Assembly: GCA_025765615.1 (NCBI GenBank)
Contig: JAIVFJ010000067.1
Span: 186,001-250,000, forward strand
DNA from: Zopfochytrium polystomum
Taxonomy: Eukaryota; Chytridiomycota; Chytridiomycetes; Chytridiales; Chytridiaceae
Direction: 5' to 3'
DNA length: 64,000 nucleotides
Part shown: one piece after another, positions 17,746 through 28,765 of the stretch
Numbering within the stretch: position 1 is the stretch's first letter
Layout of the letters: each line of letters begins with the position of its first letter
Program-made: the position numbers and the translations under genes
The notes under the pieces: generated by a model
The model's database searches: none
The model's input: only the letters and a program-made list of their open reading frames with translations
Told to the model about the DNA's origin: nothing

Positions 17746-18678
17746 CCTGCGATCGTACATGCACCACACCAGGCTGCGTCAGCACAATCACTCGACCAGC
17801 GGGCTTTATTGCATCGTACTGACACATCTTACTCTCACAGCAATAGGACTGAGGCAGGCACTTGTAGATCGAACTCTCAGGTGTTGGGGGCTGCACCGAG
17901 CGCAGCCACCAACACCCTCGTGGGGACAGGAAGGTTGGGGACGACGATGCCGTCATCGTCGCCACCACCATCACCGTCGTCGCAACAGGCGAGTGCCCAT
18001 GATCCTCACTCCGACGCAGAGCCAGCAGTGTCACACAGTCGGTGGTGGGGCCTGCTGCATTCCCCACCCGCTGCATTCCCCACCTGTGGCCCCTTACGAG
18101 GAGCCCCCGAAAGGACCATGTACTCACCTGGGTGCGTACTACCTCTCGCTACCCTCATTGTCGCGAGCCAGATGGATTTGAAGGGACTCTGTATTGGTGC
18201 CAAAGGACAGAAATCAGATTGAAGAAAAAAGGAAAAGAGAAATGGCCCAAATACAGAGAGAGGGAAAATTGACAAGTCAACCCCCCTGACTTGGAGCATC
18301 CACCACAAATGCTCTAAGTTCCCCCCAACCCAATGCGTGTATGTACAAGTGCCGAAAATAAATAATAAATTAGGCAGGCTTGGGGTACAGCCTGTCAGGC
18401 ACCCCATCCCTAGGCAGTCAGGCAGTCTCCGTTAGTCACCAAAAAGAAAATATGTTGAGAAAACCCTGGCGCAACAGAAACTGCTAAGACAAAAGTAGTA
18501 AAAGCAGGCCAAATAATAAAGACGGGATAGCTGCAAATACACTTTGATAACGCCTTGGAAACTAAAGAACCAGGAATAATAATAGGGGTCCCAATCCTTA
18601 CAGTTTTATGACAGGTATGCTTGTTTTTGCAAATAAAATCCCTAGACTTCATCACTGAGACCTCAGTGTAGTCTCACA
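17746..18678 (+). repeat. Element E, 5'-truncated copy
   Basis: It is collinear with 44308-45200 for about 930 bp (for example TGATCG...GCTGCGTCAGCACAATCACT, the block ACAAGTGCCGAAA, and the terminal TGTAGTCTCACA). The 5' 530 bp present in the copy at 43778 are missing and replaced by LTR-C. No protein-coding potential is apparent; the ORFs here are repeat translations. Confidence 0.75.
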
Positions 18679-19575
18679 ACAGGGTCACAAGCAGCAACAA
18701 TATTCACCCATATGACAGGCATGTCATTAAGCACCACATACTCACTTGCTTCTTCAAACATGCTGTGAGATACTTTAACAAATGGACGATAGTCTCATGA
18801 GAGGGAGACACAGCTCACTACATCAATGAGGGTTGGAATATTGGGTGACGAGCTCAAGACGCTATTCACACCAGACACTGTGGTATACTTTAAGACGAAC
18901 TGCAACGATCGGTCGCTGTCGAAAGTCGCTTCGGCCGCGACCTTCAGTCTTATGTAACTGGCCAAGGCTTGTTGGTTTATGAGAGATCAAACAATAGCGA
19001 ATTGAACTATTCCGTGCAAGAAGTCCCAGCGTCTGTAGGACAACCAAGCAAGACACACAGCTGCGTATTGCTGAGTCGAGGTTCTATGATAGCTGTGCTT
19101 GATCAATGCTGGGAGCCATCCCTGTTCCTTGATGAAGTGATGACTGACATGGACTCTATGACCGGTGTCACTGAAGACCCTCTATCGAATCTTGTAGTCG
19201 ATAGACTCGCCGAACTCTCTGTGCTGACGGAGGCTTTAACGCTCGAGGTTTTAGAAACATAGCTTGAGTCTTCCTATGCTGATCCGAGACTCCGGGGCAT
19301 ATGCTCTATATTGTTCCTAAAATTACTGTGCGTTGTGATGTTAACAGGATGGGCCGCTAGGTCCAAGGCCCGCTTCCAGGAACCTGAACTGCGGTGGTGG
19401 ACAAACAAATATATTGGAACAGGCGGTGTATGCTGGGGTTCAACTGGCTTTGAAGGGGGCGAAAGCTGCCGCGGCTGCCAACAAAACCGCTTCCCTCCAA
19501 TGAGGGCAGAGAGAAAGAAAAAAGTGCGAAAAAAAAGAGAAAAACGTTAAAAAAAAAGAAAAAAGGAACAACAAC
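18679..19575. other. No supportable gene
   Basis: A 97-codon plus ORF (18969-19262) has no recognisable motif. The stretch ends in an A-rich run with repeated GAACGAACGA units at about 19600. It may include the distal promoter of the TIR-NACHT-ANK gene. I see nothing else. Confidence 0.4.
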
Positions 19576-20082
19576 ACCAACGAAGAACCAACGACCGAAC
19601 AACGAACGAACGAACGATCGAACGATCGAGCGAACGGCACAGGGGTCAAAGCATCCTGTAAGACCCGAGAGGGTGATCCTCAACTTCTGCCCTGCACGAT
19701 GAGCTCCCCCAAATCGATTGGTTCCCCACCCCCACTCCTCCCAGAAGAAAATGGCAACGGATTGCCCAACGACGCACTTCCCCTCCCACACACTAACCCC
19801 CGCGGGCGATAGATTTTAGTTTTTTGCATCCCTGGTTCTGATCAAGGTCGCAGTATCATCCAGATTCTGCAAAGTACAACGATCTGATAACCTAGCCCCT
19901 GTGGTGAGATGGCACTTCCACACAACGACCACACATGCCACCACAATCCCACCACAATGCTCCAAAATGAAACCCCCGCCCCATTCCTTCGACGTGTCAC
20001 CATGACACCCCAACCAATCCTCCGTTTTCCCCTTATACATACTTCATCCCACTGACGTTGAGTCCAGATTACCAAACGCATT
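19576..20082 (+). repeat. Dispersed repeat F, copy 2
   Basis: Same blocks as copy 1 at 16585, without the MITE-like insertion. It starts within tandem GAACGAACGATCGAACGATC units and ends about 170 bp before the start codon of the TIR-NACHT-ANK gene, so this repeat forms part of that gene's upstream region. Confidence 0.75.
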
Positions 20083-20254
20083 CTCACAACTGGAAGCAAT
20101 CAGTTAGAATTGCCAGAAACCAAAATTTGAATCTCAGTAGGTGGGAAACACTGTTTGCTTGTACATTTTTCTTTTGTAGTTCTTGTGCCTGCAGATTGAT
20201 GGCTGGCACCTGACTCCTTCTGATTTCTCTTTTCATTTCTTTGACAGATCAGTC

Positions 20255-23200
20255 ATGTCTGCGAGCACTTCTGGCTTTGTGCAGCTCAAGGCTCAAAAGC
20301 ACTTGGTGAAAGTCCAGTACCTGGACGATCCAGCAGTTCAGGTCCTTGAGCTTGATCTTCCCACTTTGGAGAAGTTCTTGGAGAAGGTAGTGCACCCACT
20401 CACGCGACATCCATTCTAATCTCTTTTTCACAGATAAATAAGAATCCAGATGCTTTTCTTGGCCAAGACATTGAAGTTTATTTCAAGTCTGGCACTGCCC
20501 TGGAGTGTGTCAGCGAAGCCCCAACTTATGTGCAGGCCTTGATTGAGAGTTCGTCTTTTCCGAACCTGCCCTGTTTCCAGATTCAGCTCAAGAAGGGCAA
20601 AGGTGCTGCAGTTGCCCAGGGCCTTCCCAGTGTTCCCCCTGTTGCCTCTGCTTTGTCCAAAGACTATGACTGCTTCCTTTCCTATCAGTAAGTGGGCTCC
20701 CTGCATCTCCTCCTTTTTTTTTTAATGAGACCATTCCAGGTGGGGCAGCAAAGATACTGTGAAGAAGATATTTGAAGATTTGACAAAGAAGCATGGATTG
20801 GATGTGTGGTTTGATGAGAACAATATGAGTGGGTCCATCAACCAGGCCATGGCTGAAGGGATTGATTCCAGCAAAGTGTTTGTCCCTGTGCTCTCTCTCG
20901 CCTACCAGGTGAGCAGTTTGTTGTATTTGTAATTCTCTTGTTACTCACTTTGGGCTAGAAATCTGGCAACTGCCTGGTGGAGATAAGATATGCCAAGGAT
21001 CGCCAGAAGCCAAATGTCCCAGTGCGCCTGTTGCAGCAGGGAGATGATGCTCAGGGTGAAGTCTTTGCAATCACTGCAGGGTGAGTTTGTGCAATTCATA
21101 CTCCAAGTGGATGCTGCTGACATTCTCGCAGTTTGCTGTATGCTGATTTTGCTGGGAAAGTTCCTGGATCCCCTGGATGGGATGGTCAGATGGCCTTCCT
21201 TGTGAAAGAGATCAAGCTGTGTCAGAGTCAGGCACCTATCCCTGTGGCAGCTGTTGTTCAGACACCTGTTGATCAAGTGAAACTTTGGCTTAAGCCAGTA
21301 GATATTGCTGTTGATGCTGAGAGGCACAAGAGTGCCTATGTGGATGGAACAAGGAAGTTTTATGTGGATAATGTGCACTCTTGGCTCCAGTCTGCCAATG
21401 TGGGCAATGTGCTGTGGCTGAATGGTGGAGCTGGCCTTGGAAAGTCTGTAATTGCGTGGCTTATCAGCCAGCAGTTGCCTGCCAAGTACGTGCTGGGGTC
21501 AATATTCTACTGCAGGCATGATGATGTGCAGAAAAGCAGCCCCCAGCATGTTGTTGCCACCACCATCTGGAATCTTTGCAGTGTGCTTCCTTCCTTCAGG
21601 AAGTTTTGTGATGCTGCTTGTACTGAAGATGCCAAGAATGGAGATTCCAGTATTCTCAAGGAACCAGAAGTAGCTTTCAAGCAGATTGTTGTTGAAGGAT
21701 TGAAGCAATTGGATTCCAGTGACAGGATGAAGAATGTTCTGCTGATTGTTGATGCGTTGGATGAATGTGGAGCTCCTGACAGCAGGGAGAGGCGGAAACT
21801 GCTGGATCTCCTTCTGCAGGCGCAAAGGGAGCTGCCTCCCTTTGTCAGAATATTCACCACTGGAAGGCCTGAGCAGGATGTTTTCCACACCATGATGAAG
21901 ATGGACTCAATGGTCCTTGTGCCAAGTGATGATGCCAATAAGAAAGATATGAACCTGTTTGTTGAAGCCACCCTGTCCAAGTCATTTCCTGGTGGTGTGC
22001 TGAGTCCAGATGATGTGAAGACAGTGTCTGCTGAGATCTTTGAGAGGTCTTCTGGAATTTTTCAGTTTGCTCGCCTTGCCTGTGATGAGCTGGCCAAAGC
22101 TCCAGGAGACAAAGTTGTCAGCACTGCCAAGGGATTCAGCACTGGTATTGATGGAGTGTATGAGCAGTTTTTCAGATCCAGCAAGCTCAACACCAACAAC
22201 TTTCGACTTACAATGAAGGTTGTTCTTACTGCCAAGGAACCCATTCCCCAAGATGTCATTGCTGAGCTCCTGGGTGTTGCACCTCATGTGGTTGGTCAAG
22301 TTCTTGTTGAGGCAAGTATTAATTCAAATTCAGTTTGATTTTTATGACCAAGACCTAACAATATTGCAGATTCATCGTATTCTGGATGTCAGTGACGATG
22401 GCAAGGTCAAAGTGATGCACAAGAGCCTCTCAGATCACCTTGTTTCAAGCACAAGATGTTCAGACCGCCAGTTCTTCATTGATATTTTGGAAGCAAGGAC
22501 TGATATCGCAAAGGCCTGCTTGAGAATCATTACCCAGCACTATCAGTCTGTTGAGAACCAGTATGAAGCTCTGAATGGGTCTGCTGGGTTCATTACTGAG
22601 AATGCCACGGCCCAGTATGCCTTCAAGTTTTGGTTTGACCACCTGGATGATATTGGGCATAATGTGGTTGCAAGTTGGAATGAGTGGAAGGAGTTTGCTG
22701 ATGTGGACAAGTTTGGTCCAGCAGTGCTTTGTGTGGGCATCATGTGGACGTCGGAATGGCTTGTTCAAAGTGTTTTTGCTGCAGGAGGTGGCAAGGTGCT
22801 TGTCAGAAAGGCCAGTCAACTGAGGGTCTTTTCTTCAAACCTACTCTATGAGGCTGCAAGGAGAGGATTGACAGCAGCATGCAGATCATTGATTGAGGAA
22901 GGAGGCGAAGGTGTAGATTCCAGAGGCAATACTTGGGGTGATGAAATGCAATATGGTGAAGGGAACAAGACCCCTTTAATGGTCGCAGCAATGAATGGAC
23001 ATTCACAAACAGTTGCCGCCCTTCTGGAGTTGGGGGCAGACCACTGCCTTGTTGGTGCATCTGGAAAGACAGCCTCCAACTATGGCTGCACAGATACCTT
23101 TGAAAGATGGATGAACGAATCTGTAAGTTGCATTGTTATTATTATTGAATTCTCAAAAAAGACAACAGACAAACACAGACCCCAAGTGGCATTTTTTTGA

Positions 23201-24911
23201 AAGCATTCATGATGATCAGCAACTCTACGAATGGTTTGTTACTAAAGGCAGCAGCCTTGGTGAAGTTGACAAAACAGGAAGGACGCCACTCTATGTTGCC
23301 TCTGAAATGGGCCATTTGGAAGTTATGAAGTGGTTAGTGCAATGGGGTGCCACTGTGGATGCTGAGAACATGGACAAGTGGACACCACTCCACATTGCAT
23401 CTCAGAACGGCCATTTGGAAGTTGTGAAGTGGTTGGTGCAGCACGGTGCCACTGTGGATTCTGAGAACAAGGACAAGTGGACACCACTCCACATCGCATC
23501 TCAGAACGGCCATTTGGAAGTTGTGAAGTGGTTGGTGCAGCACGGTGCCACCGTAGATGTTGAGAGCAACAACAATTGGACACCACTCCACATTGCATCT
23601 CAGACTGGCCATTTGGAAGTTGTGAAGTGGTTGGTGCAGCAGGGTGCCACTGTAGAGGCTGAGAACAACAACAAGGCAACACCACTTTACATTGCAACTC
23701 AGAACAGCCATTTGGAAGTTGTGAAGTGGTTGGTGCAGCAGGGTGCCACCTTGGATTCTGAGGGCAAGGACAAGTCAACACCACTCCACATCGCATCTCA
23801 GAACGGCCATTTGGAAGTTGTGAAGTGGTTGGTGCAGCATGGTGCCACCGTGGATGCTGAGAAGAACAACAAGTGGACACCACTCCATATTGCATCTCAG
23901 AACGGCCATTTGCAAGTTGTGAAGTGGTTGGTGCAGCAGGGTGCCACGGTGGATGCTGAGAACAACAACAAGGCAACACCACTTTACATTGCATCTCAGA
24001 ACGGCCATGTGGAAGTTGTTAAGTGGTTGGTGCAGCAGGGTGCCTCTGTGAATGCGGAGGAAGTTGACAAGTGGACACCACTCCACATTGCATCTCAGTA
24101 TGGCCATTTGGAAGTCGTGAAGTTGTTAGTGCAACAGGGTGCCACTGTGGATGCTGAGAACAAGAACAAGTCAACACCACTCCACATTGCATCTCAGAAC
24201 AGCCATTTGGAAGTTGTGAAGTGGTTGGTGCAGCAGGGTGCCACTGTGGATGCGAAGGAAGTGGACAAGTGGACACCACTGCACATTGCATCTCAGAACG
24301 ACCATTTGGAAGTTGTGAAGTGGTTGGTGCAGGAGGGTGCCACTGTGGATGCTGAGAACAAGAACAAGTCAACACCACTCCACATTGCATCTCAGAAAGG
24401 CCATGTGGAAGTTGTGAAGTGGTTGGTGCAGCAGGGTGCCACTGTGGATGCTGAGAATAAGAACAAGTCAACACCACTCTACCTTGCATCTCAGAACGGC
24501 CATTTGGAAGTTGTGAAGTGGTTGGTACAGGAAGGTGCCAATGTAAAAGCTGAGATCAACTTCAAGTGGACTCCACTTCACATTGCAGCTAAGAATGGCC
24601 ATTTGGATGTTGTGAAGCTGTTGCTCACTGAGAATGCGGATGCTTCTGCTGTTAACTCAGATGGTGAAAGACCTTTGGATGTTGCCAAAAGCTATGGGCA
24701 GGCTGACATTGCCGAATTTCTGGAGGGCCAGTCTTCTGTGGCGTCTTCTACTTTTGTACAGGATGCAAGGTTGTGTCCCGTAGATGTGCTGCCTTCTTCT
24801 GCAAACACTGGTGGTGGTTCAAGCAATGTTGCTTCGTCGGATCAGGTGCAGGGAAATCCAGGGAGCCATCGTCGTGGTCTCTTTGGGCTCTTTAGGAGGG
24901 CGCAGAAGTGA
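20255..24911 (+). CDS. NLR-like TIR-NACHT-ankyrin repeat protein (about 1,444 aa)
   Basis: Predicted intracellular immune-type receptor. Seven exons fit in phase: 20255-20386, 20434-20687, 20740-20908, 20959-21080, 21132-22311, 22370-23122, 23187-24911; the fifth intron uses a GC donor (GCAAGT). Residues 1 to about 115 form a small domain that could be beta-grasp-like (unassigned). Residues about 121-253 are a TIR domain: DYDCFLSYQWGSKDT, GLDVWFDENNM, VFVPVLSLAYQ, then NCLVEIRYA, where E193 matches the catalytic Glu of NAD-cleaving TIRs. A NACHT NTPase follows, with Walker A GGAGLGKS (324-331), Walker B VLLIVDALDE (428-437) and FTTGRPEQDV. One ankyrin repeat lies in exon 6. Exon 7 carries 14 full plus one partial 33-residue ankyrin repeats, nearly identical to one another. 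The basic C-terminus ends RRGLFGLFRRAQK. The start is the first Met before a conserved block; a longer upstream ORF lacks support. TIR in a fungal NLR is unusual. Function (defence, allorecognition) is inferred. Confidence 0.9.
23274..24659 (+). repeat. Fourteen tandem 99-bp units encoding ankyrin repeats
   Basis: Unit length is exactly 99 bp (33 codons) with very high nucleotide similarity between units, e.g. repeated CATTTGGAAGTTGTGAAGTG and CTCAGAACGGCC. Differences concentrate at the TPL-preceding residue (W, A or S), at H/Y in PLHIA/PLYIA, at Q/H/E before GAT, and in the last four residues (ENKD, ESNN, EEVD, ENKN). These are the exposed beta-hairpin/loop positions of ankyrin repeats. The pattern indicates repeat-unit exchange with diversification at surface positions. 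A long open frame on the minus strand here is a by-product of the repeat. Confidence 0.92.
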
Positions 24912-25299
24912 TCCTTCTTTTCTTTAACTCGCTTTTTGTTGACAAGTGATATCTTGAAATGGATCTTTTTCCCCTCGGCTTGTGAAAAATTTTGTGCAAC
25001 TTTGGCGAACTTTGAACTTCTTTTTTTTGGAGGGTCTTCGAGTACTGATGGGACTTTTTTTTTATTGCCTGTCCTTGTATGCGGGCTTGAGTGTTTGACT
25101 GACTGAGATTGTCTTTGTGCGTCTGGACTCACGATGGGGTTGTGGGAGCGCTGGAATGGGTAAACCAGAATCTTGATCTGTCTATCAACTGCAGTGTATA
25201 ATATTTTTTTGCTTCTTGCATCAACGTCACACAGTGATGCACATTTCTCTCTTTTTTTTTCTTTTTTTCTCTTTACATCTCAACGTCTTTTTTCTTTGT

Positions 25300-25440
25300 C
25301 CAATGGTTCTGCCAAATATGGTGAAGAGAACTTGACCCCTTTAATTGTTGCAGCAATGAACTGGCATGCGCAAACAGTCCTTGCCCTTTTGGAGTTTGGG
25401 GCTTGTGAGTGGGACCTTGCTGAAGGCACTATGATATTGA
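25300..25440 (+). pseudogene. Fragment of a paralogous ankyrin/NLR gene
   Basis: The plus-strand translation GSAKYGEENLTPLIVAAMNW, continued by HAQTVLALLEFGA, closely matches the exon 6 ankyrin of the upstream gene (YGEGNKTPLMVAAMNGH...TVAALLELGA). It lies about 400 bp past the stop codon of that gene and is cut off at 25456 by an E-element fragment. It lacks TIR, NACHT and the repeat array, so it is a relic of a tandem duplication. Confidence 0.75.
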
Positions 25441-25455
25441 AAGACATCTTTGGAA

Positions 25456-25576
25456 TGTGAGACTGTACTCAATCCTTTGACCCCAGGATCCAGGCCCTAG
25501 AGTGAAGGAAAGCAAATAATAGGCTTAAACTAACCTTAATTAGCTGTTGTCTAAGGGGTTTTTCAACCCTACTCCT
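25456..25576 (+). repeat. Element E fragment (5' 121 bp)
   Basis: It begins TGTGAGACTGTACTC and matches the first about 120 bp of the element at 43778 (CAAATAATAGGCT, GCTGTTGTCTA blocks). It is cut by an LTR-C scrap. Confidence 0.75.
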
Positions 25577-25625
25577 TGTTATGAATCACCATCTGGAAAC
25601 CTCTGGAACCTTCTAGAACGTTCCA
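25577..25625 (+). repeat. LTR-C scrap (5' 49 bp)
   Basis: TGTTATGAATCACCATCTGG, CTCTGGAACCTTCTAGAACG and TTCC match the U3 start of the chromovirus LTR, then the homology stops. Confidence 0.75.
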
Positions 25626-27630
25626 CCCATGATCCAAACAGCCAGACTGCTGTCTGTGTGCGCAGGACCAACCTCGTCCCAAAAGGGATGGACACAAGCA
25701 GGCCAGCCAATAAAGCTCCTTGTCTCTCTGTTTCAAACCGCGAAAAAAGGGGACCTTTTGCTGGTTTGGAGCAGTTCCAAACGAAAATGCGTGGAGGGGA
25801 GCGATTTGGAAATTTTGGAACAGCAGGTGGGGACGATTGCTCTGTTTTATTTTTTTAAAACAGAATATAGAACAGGCTGGAGATGCTCTAATCTTACTCT
25901 ATTTCTTTACAGCTATGCAAAATTCCAAATCGAAAGATTCTTCTTACAAATAGTTCTTTTCTTCACTTTCTCCTTTTTACTATCTTTTGCTGTTTTCTTC
26001 TGTGCTTCTTTTTTTCCTCCTTCTTTCTTTCCCTCTCTGGTTCCCTTCAAATACTGCTCCCTCTCCCCCTCCTTCTCTTCATTATATAACTCTCAACTCA
26101 AAAACAATCTGCAGGAGATGTGGGCAACACTAAAGCCATCGCCAAAAGGGCATGGGAAATCTGGTAACAATTCTGGAGGATCAAGAGGCAGTAAGCTCCA
26201 GGGAGCGGCACTAAGTGCAGCACTCCAATCCACCTGAAGAAGACAAGAGAGTGGGGAGGAGAGTGGTCAGATCCCAGCCTGTTGGAGCCACCACCATGGA
26301 GCAAGGCTCCCTCTCTGTGAAAGACAAGCCCTCAGTTGGAGGGCGTTGGACACAGAGGGCAAACACAAGTAACAGTTAGTGTGCAGAGGTGTCTGTTGAA
26401 TTAAATCAGAACTGTTTTCCACTTAACAGAACCAGACACAACTTGTCTCACTCCCAGGAGAAGTTCCAACTCAATCTGAGGGGGCAGGAGTGGGAGAGAG
26501 TGTGACTCTTCTTACTTCATCCTAGTAGGACACAGACATCTGCCTCACCAAGCCAGAGGAATTCTCTATCTTAGAAGCAAGGAAGGCTAACACCCACTCC
26601 CTCACCCAAGTGTGGCACCATGATATCACAGGCATTAATCTGAGAGAAAGAGGGCCTGAACCCGGTGAAGACCAGGCCCACCAGAGGCCACAGGAGCCAA
26701 CAAAAAGGGAGGAGGAGGCATACCTGAGAGACCATTCCTGCAGCAGTCAGCTCATTCATGTCACCTTGAGAGACCTGGATTTGACTAGATGTATTGACAG
26801 GAACCAAGAGGCACCACCACAGATTTACCCTCCATCCTTCCATCACCAAGTGGCTCCTACCCAATCCAACCAAAGCAGCATGCAGAATGGTGAGGTGCAA
26901 TGGGCTTGAACCCAGCACACTGCCATGATGGCCAAGAGGACTTCAACCTCCTGTGACACACCAGCGGACTGCCACCCCCAGCTCTACATACAGTCAGGAA
27001 GAAAAGGGCAGGCAAGGCAACTTCAGGCACAGGTTCACACACTCAACAAGATGGGGGCAGCAGCTTAAATAGGAAGGGTTGGAATCACCAGGGAGGAGGG
27101 GAAAAGGAGGGAAAATACATAAAAACAGCAAAACAATCAGTAAAACAAAGAAAAGAATGAGAGGAGTGAATCACCAAGAAATGGGGGTGAGCCAGCCAAA
27201 CAAAGAAGACAGCCCAGAGAATCATGGGTCATTTCTTGGCAAACAGGGGGGAGAGGGCTGGCAAGAAATGATTGGTGCAGATAAGAAGACAGTCACTCAC
27301 AACCACACAAGAAAGGAAAGACAGAGACAGAGACAACAAGGAAGAAATAAAAGAGAAAACAGGAAAAAGGATAAACAGGATATATTACTAATTGAGAAAA
27401 TAAGTAAAAAACACAAATGAAAAGATAAGAAAGCCACTGTGACCTCATACCCCTTTTATGAGGCATTAAATCGTGGTAGCAGGTGGTAGAGCTTGTTAGC
27501 TCTGCTGTCATCTTGTTAACTCTGTCCATCTGGCCTTAGCACTTCTCCCACAGAAGTGTTAGAGTCCTAAGTCATTTCCAAAAGTGAGCAGCCATTGGCC
27601 AGGCGTTGTAGGACTTTGCGTTTCTGCTCA
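25626..27630. other. No supportable gene
   Basis: Several ORFs of 60-200 codons occur on both strands, but they are T-, K- or R-rich translations without domains, and no splice-consistent gene emerges. A/G-rich sequence dominates 27080-27420. A GGCTTGAACCC motif at about 26903 is weakly B-box-like. Probably old repeat sequence. Confidence 0.4.
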
Positions 27631-27639
27631 GTCTGTCAA

Positions 27640-27706
27640 CTAGTATGACTCAAACTTGGCACCTTCCTAATTGAAGGGAGCACTCTAACCACTGAGCAAC
27701 GGAGCC
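27640..27706 (-). repeat. tRNA-like (SINE-type) sequence
   Basis: On the minus strand it reads GGCTCCGTTGCTCAGTGGTTAGAGTG..., an excellent D-arm/A-box region (GCTCAGTGGTTAGAG). A weaker B box, GTTTGAGTC, follows about 30 nt downstream. The anticodon and acceptor stems do not close, so it is not a functional tRNA; a tRNA-derived SINE head or tRNA pseudogene fits best. Confidence 0.45.
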
Positions 27707-28019
27707 TTGTATCAGCAATTAGAATCAAAACTGAGTCTTTCTGTCTGCAACATTGCCAATAATAAATAATAATAAATTAACAATAAGTAGAGCTCAGAGG
27801 CAGACATACAGAGCCAGTCAGAAGCCATATGGAAACCCAATAAATAATAAGTGAGCAGGAATCCAAGCTTTGTCATGTTTTGCCAGCGAAACACAGGTTG
27901 AGACAGAGTGGTAATCCTCACAATTACTGGTTAAAAAGTGGGTATACACTTAATTTATTTGAGGTCACAGGCTTGACAGCCTGTTGTCCTCACAAAATTT
28001 CCCAACAATTCTCGGTATA

Positions 28020-28110
28020 GGCCAAGATTTCATAGGTCCCGCGGGGATTTGAACCCCTGACCCGATAACAACATCTGCCTCGATCAGTGCCGCCTTACCG
28101 GTACAACACA
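28020..28110 (-). repeat. tRNA-like sequence with good T-arm
   Basis: The minus strand carries GGGGTTCAAATCCCC, a consensus T-arm/B box (GGTTCAAATCC) with a 4-bp stem. An A-box-like ACCGGTAAGGCGGC lies about 45 nt upstream. A matching 7-bp acceptor stem is absent, so not a complete tRNA. Confidence 0.45.
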
Positions 28111-28499
28111 CACCGTTTCATCGCGATACCGTATCTATTTAAAACCTTAATGACAGTTATTGATTGGTATATCTGTGCTTTCATAGCATATGTAGAGTAG
28201 TAACAACACCAAGTTCCACACCATTGATGACTTGCCCTTTCCCCACATATCCACTAGACTATGGGAGGAGCCTTCAGAGATGCAGAGGATCTCCTTCCAA
28301 TCAAGTGATCAAGGCTCAAAGTATCGCACGTCGTTTCAAGAAACACGAAGCATGTTGGATCTCCCATGGCGTGGACGACCAAAAAAGCTCTCTATCTACA
28401 ATCTACGTTATTTGGTTTGGGCAACGAAAGGCTCTCCAGTTAGCCTCCTTACTGTAATGGCAAAGTGCGCAAATATTCTGTGTCCAATAACAGGTAAAA

Positions 28500-28590
28500 A
28501 GCATACCACCCGCAGGGAATGAAACCACAGCACTTAGCACGCGGGAGCGCTTACTTACCAGTGCACGATCATATCTGCTTCACACATAGT
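28500..28590 (-). repeat. Third tRNA-like sequence, degenerate
   Basis: The minus strand reads GTGCACTGGTAAGTAAGCGC, then GTGGTTTCATTCCCTGCGGG, reminiscent of an A box and a T-arm in the right order and spacing. Stems are imperfect. Together with the two preceding copies it suggests a tRNA-derived repeat family here. Confidence 0.3.
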
Positions 28591-28765
28591 CCAGATTCTC
28601 AAGAAGTAGTAAATTCACTATGTCCGCTTCACTTGTGTTTCTACTTGATTGTATTTGCCCTTTGTTCCCTGTCTTCAAGCCTGTTCGCCACAGGTACTTT
28701 GCTGTAAACCATTCAAGAGCCGCGCATTTTCTATTCTCTCTTTCGTAGCATTCATTAGTACCTCC

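Noticed and set aside
17558..18407. ORFs of 130-190 codons in the LTR-C/element E region
   Set aside because: They cross repeat junctions, and the homologous copy at 44-45 kb does not keep the frames.
23323..24489. Long minus-strand ORFs (156-223 codons) across the ankyrin array
   Set aside because: They are antisense translations of the 99-bp repeat; the plus strand encodes canonical ankyrin repeats.
23274..24659. Regularly spaced direct repeats resembling a CRISPR-like or satellite array
   Set aside because: The repeats are in-frame coding units with no spacer structure, in a eukaryotic gene.
25629..26237. 202-codon plus ORF after the LTR-C scrap
   Set aside because: Phe/Ser-rich translation of a T-rich stretch, no motif, no consistent splice structure.
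27640..28590. Functional tRNA genes
   Set aside because: Acceptor and anticodon stems do not pair; only A/B-box-like segments are present.
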